From Verrucomicrobiota bacterium (GTDB lineage: Bacteria > Verrucomicrobiota > Verrucomicrobiia > Opitutales > Opitutaceae): a stretch of 64,000 bases of DNA. Position numbers and translations under genes: made by a program. The stretch lies in NCBI GenBank assembly GCA_023399155.1, contig JAEWQP010000030.1:186001-250000 (forward strand). Direction: 5' to 3'. Numbering within the stretch: the first letter of the stretch is position 1; each line of letters opens with the position of its first letter. Of this stretch, positions 14,854-24,420 are shown one piece after another. The notes below the pieces were generated by a model, which was not told the DNA's origin, searched no databases, and saw nothing but the letters and a program-made list of their open reading frames with translations.

Positions 14854-17730
14854 ATGGCCGATTCTCTCTTTCCTCCCACCGAATCGGCGACACGCCGGTG
14901 GGCTGTGGCGCTCGCACTGCTCGCCGTCTTCATGGTGCTGGGGGGACGCGAACTCTACCTTTACGAATCCGCCCGCGCCAAGGACGCGCGCTATGACTCG
15001 CTTGCGGGGATCGGTCACATCAAGGCCGACCTTATTGCGCACTGGCGCCAGGACAAGGTCGCCTCGGTCGAGCGCATGTCGCGACGTCCGCTCTTTCGCG
15101 AGGTCCTGCGTGCCTGGGAGCAGAGCGGTTTCGTTCCGGAGGAACGGCGGGCCTGGGAGGAGCGACTCACCTATGAGCGCCGCACCGAGATTCCCGACTC
15201 CATGATCGTGGCGACCGACGCACAGCGCATCCTCGCCACGACCCGGCCGGGGAGCACGATCCCGCCGGAAAGTCGTGTCGCGATCGATCGCGCGCTGGAT
15301 ACCGGGCGCGGCGCGATGTCCGAACCGTTTCGCACAACGGAGGGGGATGTGCGCATCGATGCCGTCGCTCCGATCCCCGACGGCGACGGCCGGGCCATGG
15401 CGATCCTCCTGTTCCGCATCGACCCCGACGTCTACCTCCACCCGCTGGTGCGCTCGTGGCCCACATCCGACGCGACAGCCGAGAGCCTGATCGTGCGCCG
15501 CGAGGGGGACGACGTTGTATTCATCTCACCGCTACGCCACTGGGACGGGGCCACGGTGCTGAGAATGCCGGCGACCCGGCAGGACGTGTTGTCGGTCCAG
15601 GCCGCGCTGGGGCGCGAGGGTCGGCTCGACGGCCCGGACTACCGTGGCATGGAGGTCATCGCCGACGCACGGGCCATCGGCGATTCCACCTGGTTCCTGA
15701 TCACGAAGATGGACGTCAGCGAGATCATCGGCGACGCCACGGGACGCACGACCGTGGTCCTGCTCATCCTCGGCCTGCTCGTTCTGATCGCCGGTGGCGC
15801 GAGCGCGTTCATCCACCACCGGCGCCAGTCCGCGCTCTTCCGTCATCTCTACCTGAGTGAGCGCCAGCAACGGGAGCATCGGGAGCAGTTCCGCACCGTG
15901 CTCTACAGCATCGACGACGGTGTCATCACCACGGACGAGCACGGGCGCATCGAGATCATGAATCCCGCGGCCGAACGCCTGACCGGCTGGGCCGAGCACG
16001 AATCGCGCGGGCGGCCCCTCGAGGATGTCTTCGTCGCGCGCGACGGCGCAACCCGCACGCCGGTCGCCAATCCCGTCCGCGAGGTGCTGCGCCACAACCG
16101 CACCTTCAAGCTCCAGAACGAGGCGGTGCTTGTCGCCCGGGACGCCTCGGAACGGCCGATCGCCGACAGCGCCGCCCCGATCCGGGGCGACGACGGCGGG
16201 GTCTGTGGAGCCGTGCTGGTCTTTCGCGACCAGTCCGACGAGCGTGCCGCTGAGCAGGCGCTGCGCGACAGCGAATTCCGCTTCCGCCAGCTCGCCGACG
16301 CCCTGCCCCAGCTCGTCTGGACGGCGGCGCCAGACGGCCGCGTCGACTTTTACAACGACCGGCATCGCGAGTACGCGGGCATCCGCAGCACGCCCCACGG
16401 TTTCGAGTGGGAGCCGGTCCTCCATCCCGAAGACGTCGACCCGACCATCGAGGCGTGGACCCGAGCGCATCAGACTGGCGAAACCTATGAGATCGAGCAC
16501 CGCGTGCGGCGGGCCGACGGCGGGTTTCGCTGGCTCCTGAGCCGCGGCGTGCCTGTGCGAAACCGCGACGGCGCGATCGTGAAGTGGTTCGGCACCGCGA
16601 CCGATGTCGACGACCTCAAGACCGCCGAACGCGCACTCTCCGAGAGCGAATCGCGCTATCGATCGCTCTTTGAGAACATGAACGAGGCCTTCGCGGTCGG
16701 GGAGATCATCACCGATGACAGCGGCAAGGCGGTGGACGTGCGACTCGCCCAGGTGAACAAGGCGTTTCAGCGCGAGACGGGCCTTCCAAACGAGGTTTTG
16801 GACCGGCCGCTCAAACAACTCTTGCCGCATTTCGAGCAGGTCTGGATCGAGACGCTCGCGCAGGTGGTGGAGACCGGCCAGCCCGCCACGCTGACCGAAC
16901 TCAGCCGCGACCTTGGGCGCTACTTCGAGATGTTCTGCTTCCGCCCGGAACCCGGGAAGTTCTCCATCCTCTTCCGCGATGTCACCGACCGCGTGCGCGC
17001 TGAAGCCGCGCTCAAGCGCACGCTCGCCGAGCTGAAGCGCTCAAACAAGGATCTCGAGCAGTTTGCCTTTGCGGCCTCGCACGATCTCAAGTCCCCGCTG
17101 CGCGCGATCGAGAGCCTGGCGCAATGGATCGACGAGGATCTCAAGGACAAACTCGAGGGCGAGCCGCGCGAACACCTGCGGCTGCTCCGTCAGCGCGCAC
17201 GGCGTATGGGCCGCCTCCTCGACGACCTGCTCACCTACGCCCGAGCCGGCACATCGGGCCGCGTCGCTTCCGTGGACGTCGCTCAACTGCTGACCCAGGT
17301 GCGCGACTTTCTCGCCCCTTCCGACGGCATCCGCGTGCAGTTCGATGCACCACTGCCGGTCCTGACGACACCCGTGGCTCCATTGCGCCAGGTATTCACC
17401 AACCTCATCGGCAACGCCATCAAACACCACGACCGGCCCACCGGCCTGATCCACGTCTCGGCTTCCGACCTCGATACATTCGTCGAGTTCTGCGTCGAGG
17501 ACGACGGGCCCGGGATCCCGCTGGAGTTTCGCAAGCGCGTCTTTGAGATGTTTCAAACGCTGCGTCCGCGCGACGAGATCGAGGGCAGCGGCATGGGTCT
17601 CGCCATCGTGCGGCGGATCATCGAATCCGTGGGCGGCTGCGTGACGCTCAGTTCCGCCGGCGCACGCGGCACGGTCGTCCGCTTCACCTGGCCGAAGCGC
17701 ATCGAGACTCCCACGCCGGATACGCGCTAG
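14854..17730 (+). CDS. membrane PAS-sensor histidine kinase
   Basis: 958 aa from the ATG at 14854, chosen because the first membrane segment (about 15-31) then sits at the N-terminus. A periplasmic sensor region of about 265 residues, resembling double-Cache type domains, is followed by a second membrane segment (about 299-320). Next come three PAS domains (about 340-460, 470-595, 600-715), HisKA with His743 in ASHDLKSPL and a HATPase with N854, DDGPGIP and GSGMGLAI. The catalytic region is of the bacteriophytochrome-like kind. There is no attached receiver; the two response regulators immediately downstream are its likely partners. Confidence 0.92.
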   Translation: MADSLFPPTESATRRWAVALALLAVFMVLGGRELYLYESARAKDARYDSLAGIGHIKADLIAHWRQDKVASVERMSRRPLFREVLRAWEQSGFVPEERRAWEERLTYERRTEIPDSMIVATDAQRILATTRPGSTIPPESRVAIDRALDTGRGAMSEPFRTTEGDVRIDAVAPIPDGDGRAMAILLFRIDPDVYLHPLVRSWPTSDATAESLIVRREGDDVVFISPLRHWDGATVLRMPATRQDVLSVQAALGREGRLDGPDYRGMEVIADARAIGDSTWFLITKMDVSEIIGDATGRTTVVLLILGLLVLIAGGASAFIHHRRQSALFRHLYLSERQQREHREQFRTVLYSIDDGVITTDEHGRIEIMNPAAERLTGWAEHESRGRPLEDVFVARDGATRTPVANPVREVLRHNRTFKLQNEAVLVARDASERPIADSAAPIRGDDGGVCGAVLVFRDQSDERAAEQALRDSEFRFRQLADALPQLVWTAAPDGRVDFYNDRHREYAGIRSTPHGFEWEPVLHPEDVDPTIEAWTRAHQTGETYEIEHRVRRADGGFRWLLSRGVPVRNRDGAIVKWFGTATDVDDLKTAERALSESESRYRSLFENMNEAFAVGEIITDDSGKAVDVRLAQVNKAFQRETGLPNEVLDRPLKQLLPHFEQVWIETLAQVVETGQPATLTELSRDLGRYFEMFCFRPEPGKFSILFRDVTDRVRAEAALKRTLAELKRSNKDLEQFAFAASHDLKSPLRAIESLAQWIDEDLKDKLEGEPREHLRLLRQRARRMGRLLDDLLTYARAGTSGRVASVDVAQLLTQVRDFLAPSDGIRVQFDAPLPVLTTPVAPLRQVFTNLIGNAIKHHDRPTGLIHVSASDLDTFVEFCVEDDGPGIPLEFRKRVFEMFQTLRPRDEIEGSGMGLAIVRRIIESVGGCVTLSSAGARGTVVRFTWPKRIETPTPDTR

Positions 17731-17865
17731 CCCCCGGTGCTCCCATGGCGCCGTGGCTTCCGGCTGAACCGGATAGGCGCCCGATAGTCGCATCGTTGCC
17801 GTTGCTATAGAAACGATGCCAAAACGCCGTCTCGCATCCGATGGCTGCGGGCCGGCCCTTTTCGC

Positions 17866-18345
17866 ATGCCTCTTTCGATCCTAGCCATTGACGACGACGA
17901 GGTGGACCAGATCGCGATGCGTCGCGCCCTCAAGGCACTCTCCATCGACGCCGAGATCACCTGGGTGCAGGACGCCCAGGGCGGTCTCAACGCGCTGCGC
18001 GGGATGCACGGCGCGACGCGTCTGCAGCGGCCCTTGATCGTGCTCCTCGACCTGTCCCTTCCCGGCATGAGCGGCCTGGAATTCCTCCGCCGCCTGCGCG
18101 CCGACAGGAAGCTGCACGACACCGTGGTCTTCGTGCGCTCGGTGTCGTCCGCGGCCAGGGACATTCGCGACGCCTACCGTTATCATGTCGCTGGATACAT
18201 GGTGAAATCCACGGCCGACGACGACACCATGAAGCTGGTCGACCTGCTCGACCGCTACTGGCGCCTCATGCGCCTGCCCGAGGACGATCCGGCGACCACC
18301 CGCGCGGGCGCGCTGGCCCTCCCGCACGTGGAAGGTGCCTCGTGA
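17866..18345 (+). CDS. single-domain response regulator
   Basis: 159 aa consisting of one receiver domain and a short tail. The acidic pocket is DDD at 9-11, the phosphoacceptor Asp62 in LLDLSLPG, and the Lys is in GYMVKS. The spacing and the Rcp1-like features match receivers that pair with bacteriophytochrome-type kinases such as the one encoded upstream. With no output domain it probably acts as a phosphate shuttle. The stop overlaps the GTG start of the next regulator (GTGA at 18342), so the two are translationally coupled. Confidence 0.9.
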   Translation: MPLSILAIDDDEVDQIAMRRALKALSIDAEITWVQDAQGGLNALRGMHGATRLQRPLIVLLDLSLPGMSGLEFLRRLRADRKLHDTVVFVRSVSSAARDIRDAYRYHVAGYMVKSTADDDTMKLVDLLDRYWRLMRLPEDDPATTRAGALALPHVEGAS

Positions 18346-18974
18346 GCCCGGAATCCGGAAAGTCCCTCCGCATCCTCGTGGTGGACGACGACGAGGTCGA
18401 CCGGCTGCGCATTGAACGATTCCTTCGCCAGGTGCCCGAAACGTCGTTCGAATTGGAGACCGCCACGACCGTCGCCACCGGGATCGAGGCCATCCGCAGC
18501 CGTTCGTTCGATTGCGTCCTCCTCGACTATCGCCTGCCCGACGGCAACGCCATCGACCTGCTCGACGCCGTCGAAGCGCCCCGCGGCCTTTCGCCCCCGA
18601 TCGTCGTCCAGACCGTCAACGACTCGGAAAGCGCCGCCGTCGATGCCGTCGCGCACGGGGCCCAGGACTATCTCGTGAAGGGCAGCTTTGACCGGGTGCT
18701 TCTGTATCGGTCGATTCGTTACGCCATCGAGCGCGACCGCCTGGCCCGGGAAAAGAGCCGTCTGCTGGCGGAGCTGCAGGACGCCATGGCACGGATCCGC
18801 AAGCTCGAGGGCATCCTCCCCATCTGCGCCCACTGCAAGCGCATCCGCGACGAATCCGGCAAGTGGACGCAGGTGGAGCGGTATATCTCCGAGCGCAGCG
18901 AGGCCGCGTTCAGCCACGGTGTCTGCCCGGACTGTGCGCGGGAATACTATCACGAATATCTCGACAAGGCCTGA
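18342..18974 (+). CDS. response regulator with C-terminal Cys4 domain
   Basis: 210 aa with a GTG start overlapping the previous stop. Residues 10-130 are a receiver (acidic pocket DDD 15-17, Asp62 in LLDYRLPDG, Lys in YLVKGS). A helix (130-157) links to a C-terminal domain with CAHC (162, 165) and CPDC (195, 198) around a YISERSE motif. This small domain is widespread at the ends of receiver and PAS proteins and probably binds a metal; it is not a known DNA-binding output. With the kinase and single-domain receiver it makes a three-gene relay. Confidence 0.88.
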   Translation: MSPESGKSLRILVVDDDEVDRLRIERFLRQVPETSFELETATTVATGIEAIRSRSFDCVLLDYRLPDGNAIDLLDAVEAPRGLSPPIVVQTVNDSESAAVDAVAHGAQDYLVKGSFDRVLLYRSIRYAIERDRLAREKSRLLAELQDAMARIRKLEGILPICAHCKRIRDESGKWTQVERYISERSEAAFSHGVCPDCAREYYHEYLDKA

Positions 18975-19141
18975 GGCGGAGCCGGTGCTCGATCGCGCCC
19001 TCCGCGCGCCTGGCCCCCCTCGGAAGGGCCGATGCGGTGACCTGCCGCCACGCTGCAAGACGGGTTCCGCGTGTGCGCCCGGTCGCCCGAATCGAGCGAG
19101 CGCCGGATGCCGCCGCCGCGCCGTATCGGTAGGCTGGAGCC

Positions 19142-19540
19142 GTGAAAACGATCCAGGTTGGCTCGATGAAATCCGACGGTGGACGCCACGGCATGGTCGA
19201 GGCGCCCACCGGCCCCCTTCGCGTCTCGTTTCGAAAGCAGGATGACACCGGCGCGACGCCCGAACACCTGTTCGCCGGGGCGTATGCGGCCTGTTTCTAC
19301 AGCGCCGTCGAGAGTGCCGCCGAACGTGCGCACAAGAAGATCCCCGGCCTGAGCATCGTCGCCAACGCGGCCCTCGAGGAGGACGATCAGGGCGGCCTGA
19401 GTCTCGCCGTGGAACTCCGCGCCGCGATGCCCGGCATCTCGCGGCCGGACGGCGAGCACCTGCTCAACCTCGCGCACCAGTCGTGTCCGTACTCAAAGGC
19501 GTTGCGCGGCAAGGCGCGCGTCTCGCTCGTGTTTGACTGA
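19142..19540 (+). CDS. OsmC/Ohr family peroxiredoxin
   Basis: 132 aa from a GTG at 19142; the ATG at 19166 is an alternative that would lose only eight residues. Both redox Cys of the family are present: Cys51 in AYAACFYSAV and Cys115 in SCPYSKA, with Glu41-containing PEHLFAGAYA typical of the Ohr subfamily. Such enzymes reduce organic hydroperoxides in the cytoplasm using lipoylated or thiol partners. The gene stands alone and is convergent with the DUF72 gene. Confidence 0.88.
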   Translation: MKTIQVGSMKSDGGRHGMVEAPTGPLRVSFRKQDDTGATPEHLFAGAYAACFYSAVESAAERAHKKIPGLSIVANAALEEDDQGGLSLAVELRAAMPGISRPDGEHLLNLAHQSCPYSKALRGKARVSLVFD

Positions 19541-19571
19541 TCGGCGCAGCTTCCGGATTCCGGCCCGCCAC

Positions 19572-20579
19572 TCACGCGCTGCGGCGGCGAGGGCGGCCGA
19601 ATTCGTGCCACGACGTCCGGGGCGTCTCGGAAATCGACGCGGGATCGGGGGCCTCGCCGGGGGCCGGTCCCAGCCCCAGCCGGTGCGCCAGCGACATCGC
19701 GTCGTAGGGAGCGCGAACCTTCACGTCGTTGTCGAAATAGACGTAGACGTCGCGCCCGCCGGGTGCGCGCGGCGCCCGCGGGCCGACGATCCGCGCATCC
19801 GCGGGCTGGCGGCCGCTGCGCCATGCCTCGATCTTGCGTGCCCAGCCGTCGAGCGCCTCGCGCGAATAGCCGCTCGCATAGAGTTCCTCGTCCCCGTGCA
19901 GCCGCACGTAGACGAAGTCCGACGTCACGTCCTCCATGAACGGCCACTTGCCGGCCGTATCCGCGATGACCAGACCGATGTCGTGGCGTCGAAGCAGTGC
20001 GATGAAGCCGGGATCCTCAAACGAGGCGTGCCGCACTTCCAGCGCGTGCCGCAGCGGCCGTTCGGCCGCTGCCTTGAGCCAGGCCCGCGCCCGCAGCCGC
20101 TGGTCGTGCGACCGTGCCAGGGCCGCCGCGGCACGGGTCGTGCGGGGAAGGATCTCGAAAAACGCCTCGAGGCGTGCCGCATCGTAACGAAAGCTCGGCG
20201 GCAGCTGCCACAGAAACGGGCCGAGCTTGTCTCCGAGGGCCAGTACGCCGGAGGCCATGAAGTTGGCCAGCGGCGTGCGGACGTCGCGGAGCCGCTTGTT
20301 GTGCGTGATGAAGCGCCCCCCTTTGATGGCGAAGACAAACCCCTCCGGGGTCACCTCGCACCAGCGCCGGAAGCTCGCCGGGGTTTGCAGGGAGTAGAAC
20401 GATCCGTTGATCTCAATGGTCGAGACGGCCCGCGAGGCGTATTCAAGTTCCCGATGCTGCGCCAGGCCGTCCGGATAGAAGGTCCCGCGCCACGGAGCGT
20501 ATCGCCAACCGGATATGCCGATGCGCACCGCTCCCTTCGCGGCGGCGGGCGAGCGTTTTTGTGCGGATCCCCGGCGCAT
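19572..20579 (-). CDS. DUF72 (YecE-like) family protein
   Basis: 335 aa. The pattern GISGWRYAPWRGTFYP near residue 22 and EINGSFYSLQTPASFRRW near 56 define the DUF72/YecE family, a TIM-barrel-like fold of unknown biochemical function. Further family motifs are FAIKGGRFITH, EVRHASF and VYVYFDND. The N-terminal 15 residues are basic and probably disordered. The gene ends 31 bases from the convergent OsmC-like gene. Confidence 0.88.
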   Translation of the reverse strand: MRRGSAQKRSPAAAKGAVRIGISGWRYAPWRGTFYPDGLAQHRELEYASRAVSTIEINGSFYSLQTPASFRRWCEVTPEGFVFAIKGGRFITHNKRLRDVRTPLANFMASGVLALGDKLGPFLWQLPPSFRYDAARLEAFFEILPRTTRAAAALARSHDQRLRARAWLKAAAERPLRHALEVRHASFEDPGFIALLRRHDIGLVIADTAGKWPFMEDVTSDFVYVRLHGDEELYASGYSREALDGWARKIEAWRSGRQPADARIVGPRAPRAPGGRDVYVYFDNDVKVRAPYDAMSLAHRLGLGPAPGEAPDPASISETPRTSWHEFGRPRRRSA

Positions 20580-20763
20580 GGCGCAGTCACTGACCGCTTG
20601 CGGCGTGCCAGTGCCCGACCCCTGGCCCCGGATGCGGCCAGGTGACCCGTGAGCCTGGCGAATTGCCGATGTCGGCGCCGCCCTTCCGCCGCGAATTGCA
20701 GCGGGGAAGTTTTCTTGCAGCGGCGCCGGTTTGAGCAGGACCGGGAACGCGCCCGACCGGCCC

Positions 20764-22590
20764 CTACTCCGCCGTGGCGGCCTTCCTGGCGTAGTATTCC
20801 TGAAGCACGTGGAACGCCTGCTTGCGCGTGCCGTTCTCGCCGATGAGTCCCTTGCGGTTCCACCCGTCCTGGATCACCGGCAGGGACCGGCGCGGCGAGC
20901 GGAAGTCGCACAGGATCCAGGGCGTCAGCCCGCGCAGTTGCGGGATGCGCTCGAGCATCGGCAGCGTCTTGCGATAGAGGTCGGCCTGGAACTCCTCGGT
21001 GAACCGCGCAGTCCGGTCGCCGTGCCGGCCCTGCAGCGCGTCCGCGCCAAATTCGCTGATCAGCACCGGCTTGTCGTAGGGGACGACCCAGCGGACTTTC
21101 TCGCAGTCGTCGGGCACGCCCACGTACCAGCCGATGTACTGGTTGAAACTGACGACGTCCGTCACCTCCGCGAGCGGGTCCTCCACGATCTTGGTATTCG
21201 GATCCTTGGGATCCGCATGCACTTCCATCGCCGCCGAGACCAGGCGCGTGGGGTCGAGTGATCGCGCATGCGCGGCCAGCCGCGAGAGGAAACGCGTGCG
21301 CGGCTCGGACACCGGCGTCTCGTTGGCCACGGACCAGATGATGACGCTGGCGCGATTGCGGTCCCGCGTGATCAGCTCGCCGAGCTGGTTCTCGGCATTC
21401 GCGTAGGTGTCTTTGTTGTCCCAATGGATCGTCCAGTAGACCGGCACCTCGGCCCAGACGAGCAGGCCGATCTCGTCGGCCACGCGCGCCATGTATTCGT
21501 TGTGCGGATAGTGAGCCAGCCGCACGTAGTTGCAGCCCAGCTCGCGGGCCCAGCCCAGGAGCATGCGCGCGTCCTCCGGCGTGGTCGCGCGACCGCCGCG
21601 CAGCGGGTTCTCCTCGTGCAGGCAGATGCCGCGCAGGAAGACCGGGCGGCCGTTGAGCAGGATGTCGGCGCCGCGTGTCGCGATCGTGCGGAAACCCACG
21701 CGATCGACAAGGCGGTCCGCACCCGCGCTCAGGACGACCTCGTGGAGCCGCGGCGACTCCGGCGACCAGAGGCTCCCGTCGGGCACGGTGAACTCGAAGC
21801 TGGCACGGCCGGCGGCATCGGTGGTCGCTGAAACCGCGATCCCGAGTCCGGAAATCTCCACCTTCACCGGGCCCGGCGCCTGTGCGCCATCGAGCTGCGC
21901 CCAGCCGCGTACCGTGCGCGCGTCGCCGCGGTCGAGTTGCAGGACGTAGTCGCGGATGAACACCGCCGGCGTCTCCAGCAGCCTGACGTCGCGCGTGAGG
22001 CCGCCGTAGTTCCACCAATCCGTATTCACGGTGGGAACACCCTCGGGCCGCCGTTGGTTGTTCACGCGCACGACGAGCGAGTTGCCGGCGGGGAGCAGCC
22101 GACCCGTGACCTCGAACTCGAAGGGCGTGAAGCCGCCGACGTGCCGACCGAGCTTGCGGCCGTTGAGATAGACGTCGGCCTCGTAGTTGGCCGCGCCGAA
22201 ATGGATGAACTGCCGGTGCTGCGGCGATGCCGGTGCGAAATCGAAGGTGCGCCGGTACCATACCGTGCCTTCGTAGTAGTGCAGCTCGTCCGCCTGGCTG
22301 TTCCAGTCGGCCGGGACGCGCAGCGCCGGGCTCTGGTCAAAGTCGTACTCGATGAGGTCCGCGGGCGTGGCAGGCTTGCGGTCGAGAAAGTATCCGCCGT
22401 TCGGATGCTCCGCGGCATCGAAACGCTCGAGCCGGTAGTTGACGTAGCCGTTGTCGTAGGGATCCACGATCGTGTTCCAGCGGCCGTTGAGCGAAAGGAC
22501 CTGACGATACTCCGGCACCGCGAGCGGCGCACCGGCGGCGGCATGGACGAGGGAAACGGCGAGGGCGGCGAGCATGGGTAATGGGTTCAT
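20764..22590 (-). CDS. secreted GH2 glycosidase, beta-glucuronidase-like
   Basis: 608 aa from the ATG at 22590; the frame is open further upstream but that would run into the opposite GH1 gene and lacks the signal peptide, which begins at this Met (MNPLPMLAAL). It has the GH2 sandwich, Ig-like and barrel domains. The acid/base is Glu424 in VANE and the nucleophile Glu513 in ISEFGA. The length and layout resemble bacterial beta-glucuronidase (UidA, about 600 aa) more than beta-galactosidases. It should act in the periplasm or outside on glucuronide or related beta-glycosides. It is divergent from the GH1 gene with 139 bases between. Confidence 0.88.
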   Translation of the reverse strand: MNPLPMLAALAVSLVHAAAGAPLAVPEYRQVLSLNGRWNTIVDPYDNGYVNYRLERFDAAEHPNGGYFLDRKPATPADLIEYDFDQSPALRVPADWNSQADELHYYEGTVWYRRTFDFAPASPQHRQFIHFGAANYEADVYLNGRKLGRHVGGFTPFEFEVTGRLLPAGNSLVVRVNNQRRPEGVPTVNTDWWNYGGLTRDVRLLETPAVFIRDYVLQLDRGDARTVRGWAQLDGAQAPGPVKVEISGLGIAVSATTDAAGRASFEFTVPDGSLWSPESPRLHEVVLSAGADRLVDRVGFRTIATRGADILLNGRPVFLRGICLHEENPLRGGRATTPEDARMLLGWARELGCNYVRLAHYPHNEYMARVADEIGLLVWAEVPVYWTIHWDNKDTYANAENQLGELITRDRNRASVIIWSVANETPVSEPRTRFLSRLAAHARSLDPTRLVSAAMEVHADPKDPNTKIVEDPLAEVTDVVSFNQYIGWYVGVPDDCEKVRWVVPYDKPVLISEFGADALQGRHGDRTARFTEEFQADLYRKTLPMLERIPQLRGLTPWILCDFRSPRRSLPVIQDGWNRKGLIGENGTRKQAFHVLQEYYARKAATAE

Positions 22591-22729
22591 GCGAAACGGG
22601 GTGCCTTGGTGCTGCACCGAAGGCGTCGCCACCGCAAGCCACATGCTACTCCCGCCCGACGCGGCGCGGTCGGGTTCCCTTTTGCTTGGCAGCCCGCCCG
22701 CTCGACGCCTGCATCTCCCGCTCACGCGT

Positions 22730-24172
22730 ATGGCCAAAGCCTCCTCCCCGAAATCGCGCCCGCAATCCTCCACCGCCTCGACGCGCCAGTCCGCCACGCC
22801 GGGCACCTCCACCTTGCGCACGCCGGGCTCGCCGCCCTTTCCCGCACGCTTCGTCTGGGGCGTGGCTGCAGCCGCGCCACAAATCGAGGGTGCCTCCGCG
22901 GAGGACGGCAAGGGCCCATCCGTGTGGGATACATTTGCTCGCCTGCCCGGACGCGTCGCCGGCGGGGACACGCTCGATGTGGCCTGCGATCACTACCATC
23001 GCTTCGACGATGACTTCCGGCTCATGGCCCGGCTCGGCTTCCGCCATTATCGCCTCTCGATCGCGTGGCCGCGCATCTTCCCTGCGGGTCATGGTTCACC
23101 CAATCCGAAGGGACTCGATTTCTACCGGCGGGTATTCGCGTCCATGCGCCGGCACGGCATCACGCCGTGGGTCACGCTGTTTCATTGGGATCTCCCGCAG
23201 GCGCTCGAGGATGCGGGCGGCTGGTGCAACCGGGCCACGGTCGACGCGTTCGCGCGCTACGCGGACACGGTGGTCGCCGCCTTTCGCCGCGACGTGAAGC
23301 ACTGGTTCACGATCAACGAGATCCCGTGCTTCACGCGGCTCGCGCACACGGGAGCGATGAACAAGGCGCCGGGTTATCCGCTGCCCGCGCGCGATCTCAA
23401 CCAGGCGATCCACCATGCCCTGCTCGCCCACGGACATGGCGTGCGCGCCGTGCGCGAGCACGGCGGCCGCGGCTCGATCGTCGGCGCCGCCGAGGTGCCG
23501 GATGGCTTTGTGCCGCTCACCGAGACGCCGGAGGATATCGCCGCATCCCGCCAGGCCTTCGAGGACCACAACGATCAGATTCTCGGTGCGCCCTTGCTCG
23601 GTGAATACACACCGCGGCTCCTGCGCCGGCTCGGACGCGACCGTCCCGTCGTCGCCGAAGGCGATCTTCAGCTGATCGCGCTGCCGACGGATTTCACCGG
23701 CGTGAATGTCTACACCGCCCACCTCGTTCGGGCCGGCGGCCGCCGCGGCTACGAGGTCCTGCCCTTCCCTGCCGGGTATCCGGTGCCCGCGCGCACGAGC
23801 TGGCTCAAGCCCGTCCCGCAGTCGATCTACTGGACCACGCGGCACCTCGCCGAATGCTACGGGCCGCGGCGCATCCTGATCACGGAAAACGGCTACGGCA
23901 CGGAGGAAATACCTACGGCGAACGGCGAGGTCATCGACCTCCACCGCCGCGATTACCTGCGGCAGCACCTGCTCGAACTGCGCCGCGCCATCGCCGACGG
24001 TGTGCCGGTCGAGGGCTACTTCGCGTGGTCGTTCATGGACAACTTCGAATGGGCGGATGGATACAGCGTGCGCTTCGGCCTGTGCCATACGGACTATGCA
24101 ACGCAGAAGCGCACGCCGAAGTTGAGCGCCCACTGGTACTCCGCGGTCGTGCGCGAGAACCGGGTGGTGTAA
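22730..24172 (+). CDS. GH1 beta-glucosidase
   Basis: 480 aa from the ATG at 22730; a longer frame from 22574 would overlap the divergent GH2 gene. After a Ser/Thr/Pro-rich linker of about 35 residues, GH1 starts at FPARFVWGVAAAAPQIEG. The acid/base is Glu197 in TINEIP (the usual NEP is NEI here) and the nucleophile Glu386 in ITENGYG. It also has the C-terminal YFAWSFMDNFEW aglycone-site motif. There is no clear signal peptide, so the enzyme is probably cytoplasmic, hydrolysing imported beta-glucosides or cellodextrins. It may share regulation with the divergent GH2. Confidence 0.92.
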   Translation: MAKASSPKSRPQSSTASTRQSATPGTSTLRTPGSPPFPARFVWGVAAAAPQIEGASAEDGKGPSVWDTFARLPGRVAGGDTLDVACDHYHRFDDDFRLMARLGFRHYRLSIAWPRIFPAGHGSPNPKGLDFYRRVFASMRRHGITPWVTLFHWDLPQALEDAGGWCNRATVDAFARYADTVVAAFRRDVKHWFTINEIPCFTRLAHTGAMNKAPGYPLPARDLNQAIHHALLAHGHGVRAVREHGGRGSIVGAAEVPDGFVPLTETPEDIAASRQAFEDHNDQILGAPLLGEYTPRLLRRLGRDRPVVAEGDLQLIALPTDFTGVNVYTAHLVRAGGRRGYEVLPFPAGYPVPARTSWLKPVPQSIYWTTRHLAECYGPRRILITENGYGTEEIPTANGEVIDLHRRDYLRQHLLELRRAIADGVPVEGYFAWSFMDNFEWADGYSVRFGLCHTDYATQKRTPKLSAHWYSAVVRENRVV

Positions 24173-24192
24173 CGAACCGGGATTACGAGTTA

Positions 24193-24259
24193 GGTGGGGC
24201 GAGGCCTCCGGCCGAGCCGGTGAGCACGTGCGCGGCCCGGCCAGAGGTCTCGCCCTACC
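24193..24259. repeat. REPIN-like long hairpin
   Basis: Two 27-base arms (24193-24219 and 24233-24259) are inverted copies differing at four positions, all transitions that keep G-T pairs, around a 13-base loop. The arm core is GGGCGAGGCCTC. It lies in the gap between the convergent GH1 and pta genes. A related hairpin with the same core is at 56602-56674. This is the form of REP/REPIN extragenic palindromes moved by RAYT-type transposases. Confidence 0.65.
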
Positions 24260-24327
24260 CGGGATCGGTTTCCGGATCGCCTCCAGGCTGCCCCCTGCTC
24301 CTGCTCTTGCTTCTGCCCTTGCTCCGG

Positions 24328-24362
24328 CTCCTCCTCTTCCGCTTGGGATGGAAGGGGAGGAG
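24328..24362. repeat. purine/pyrimidine-segregated hairpin
   Basis: A pyrimidine-only arm (24328-24340, CTCCTCCTCTTCC) pairs with a purine-only arm (24350-24362) at 12 of 13 positions across a 9-base loop. It is embedded in a longer low-complexity pyrimidine-then-purine tract from about 24290 to 24392. It may form a non-B or cruciform structure between two convergent genes; its function is unknown. Confidence 0.55.
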
Positions 24363-24384
24363 GAAAGAGAAAGAACGCGAACAG

Positions 24385-24414
24385 GAGAAAGATTCGGAGC
24401 GCCGAGGGCGCTCC
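24385..24414 (-). terminator. probable terminator of ackA-pta
   Basis: An 8-bp stem GGAGCGCC (24396-24403) with GGCGCTCC (24407-24414) and a 3-base loop. On the minus strand it is followed by a T-rich stretch AATCTTTCTCC. It lies 6 bases beyond the pta stop. Confidence 0.6.
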
Positions 24415-24420
24415 GGTGGA

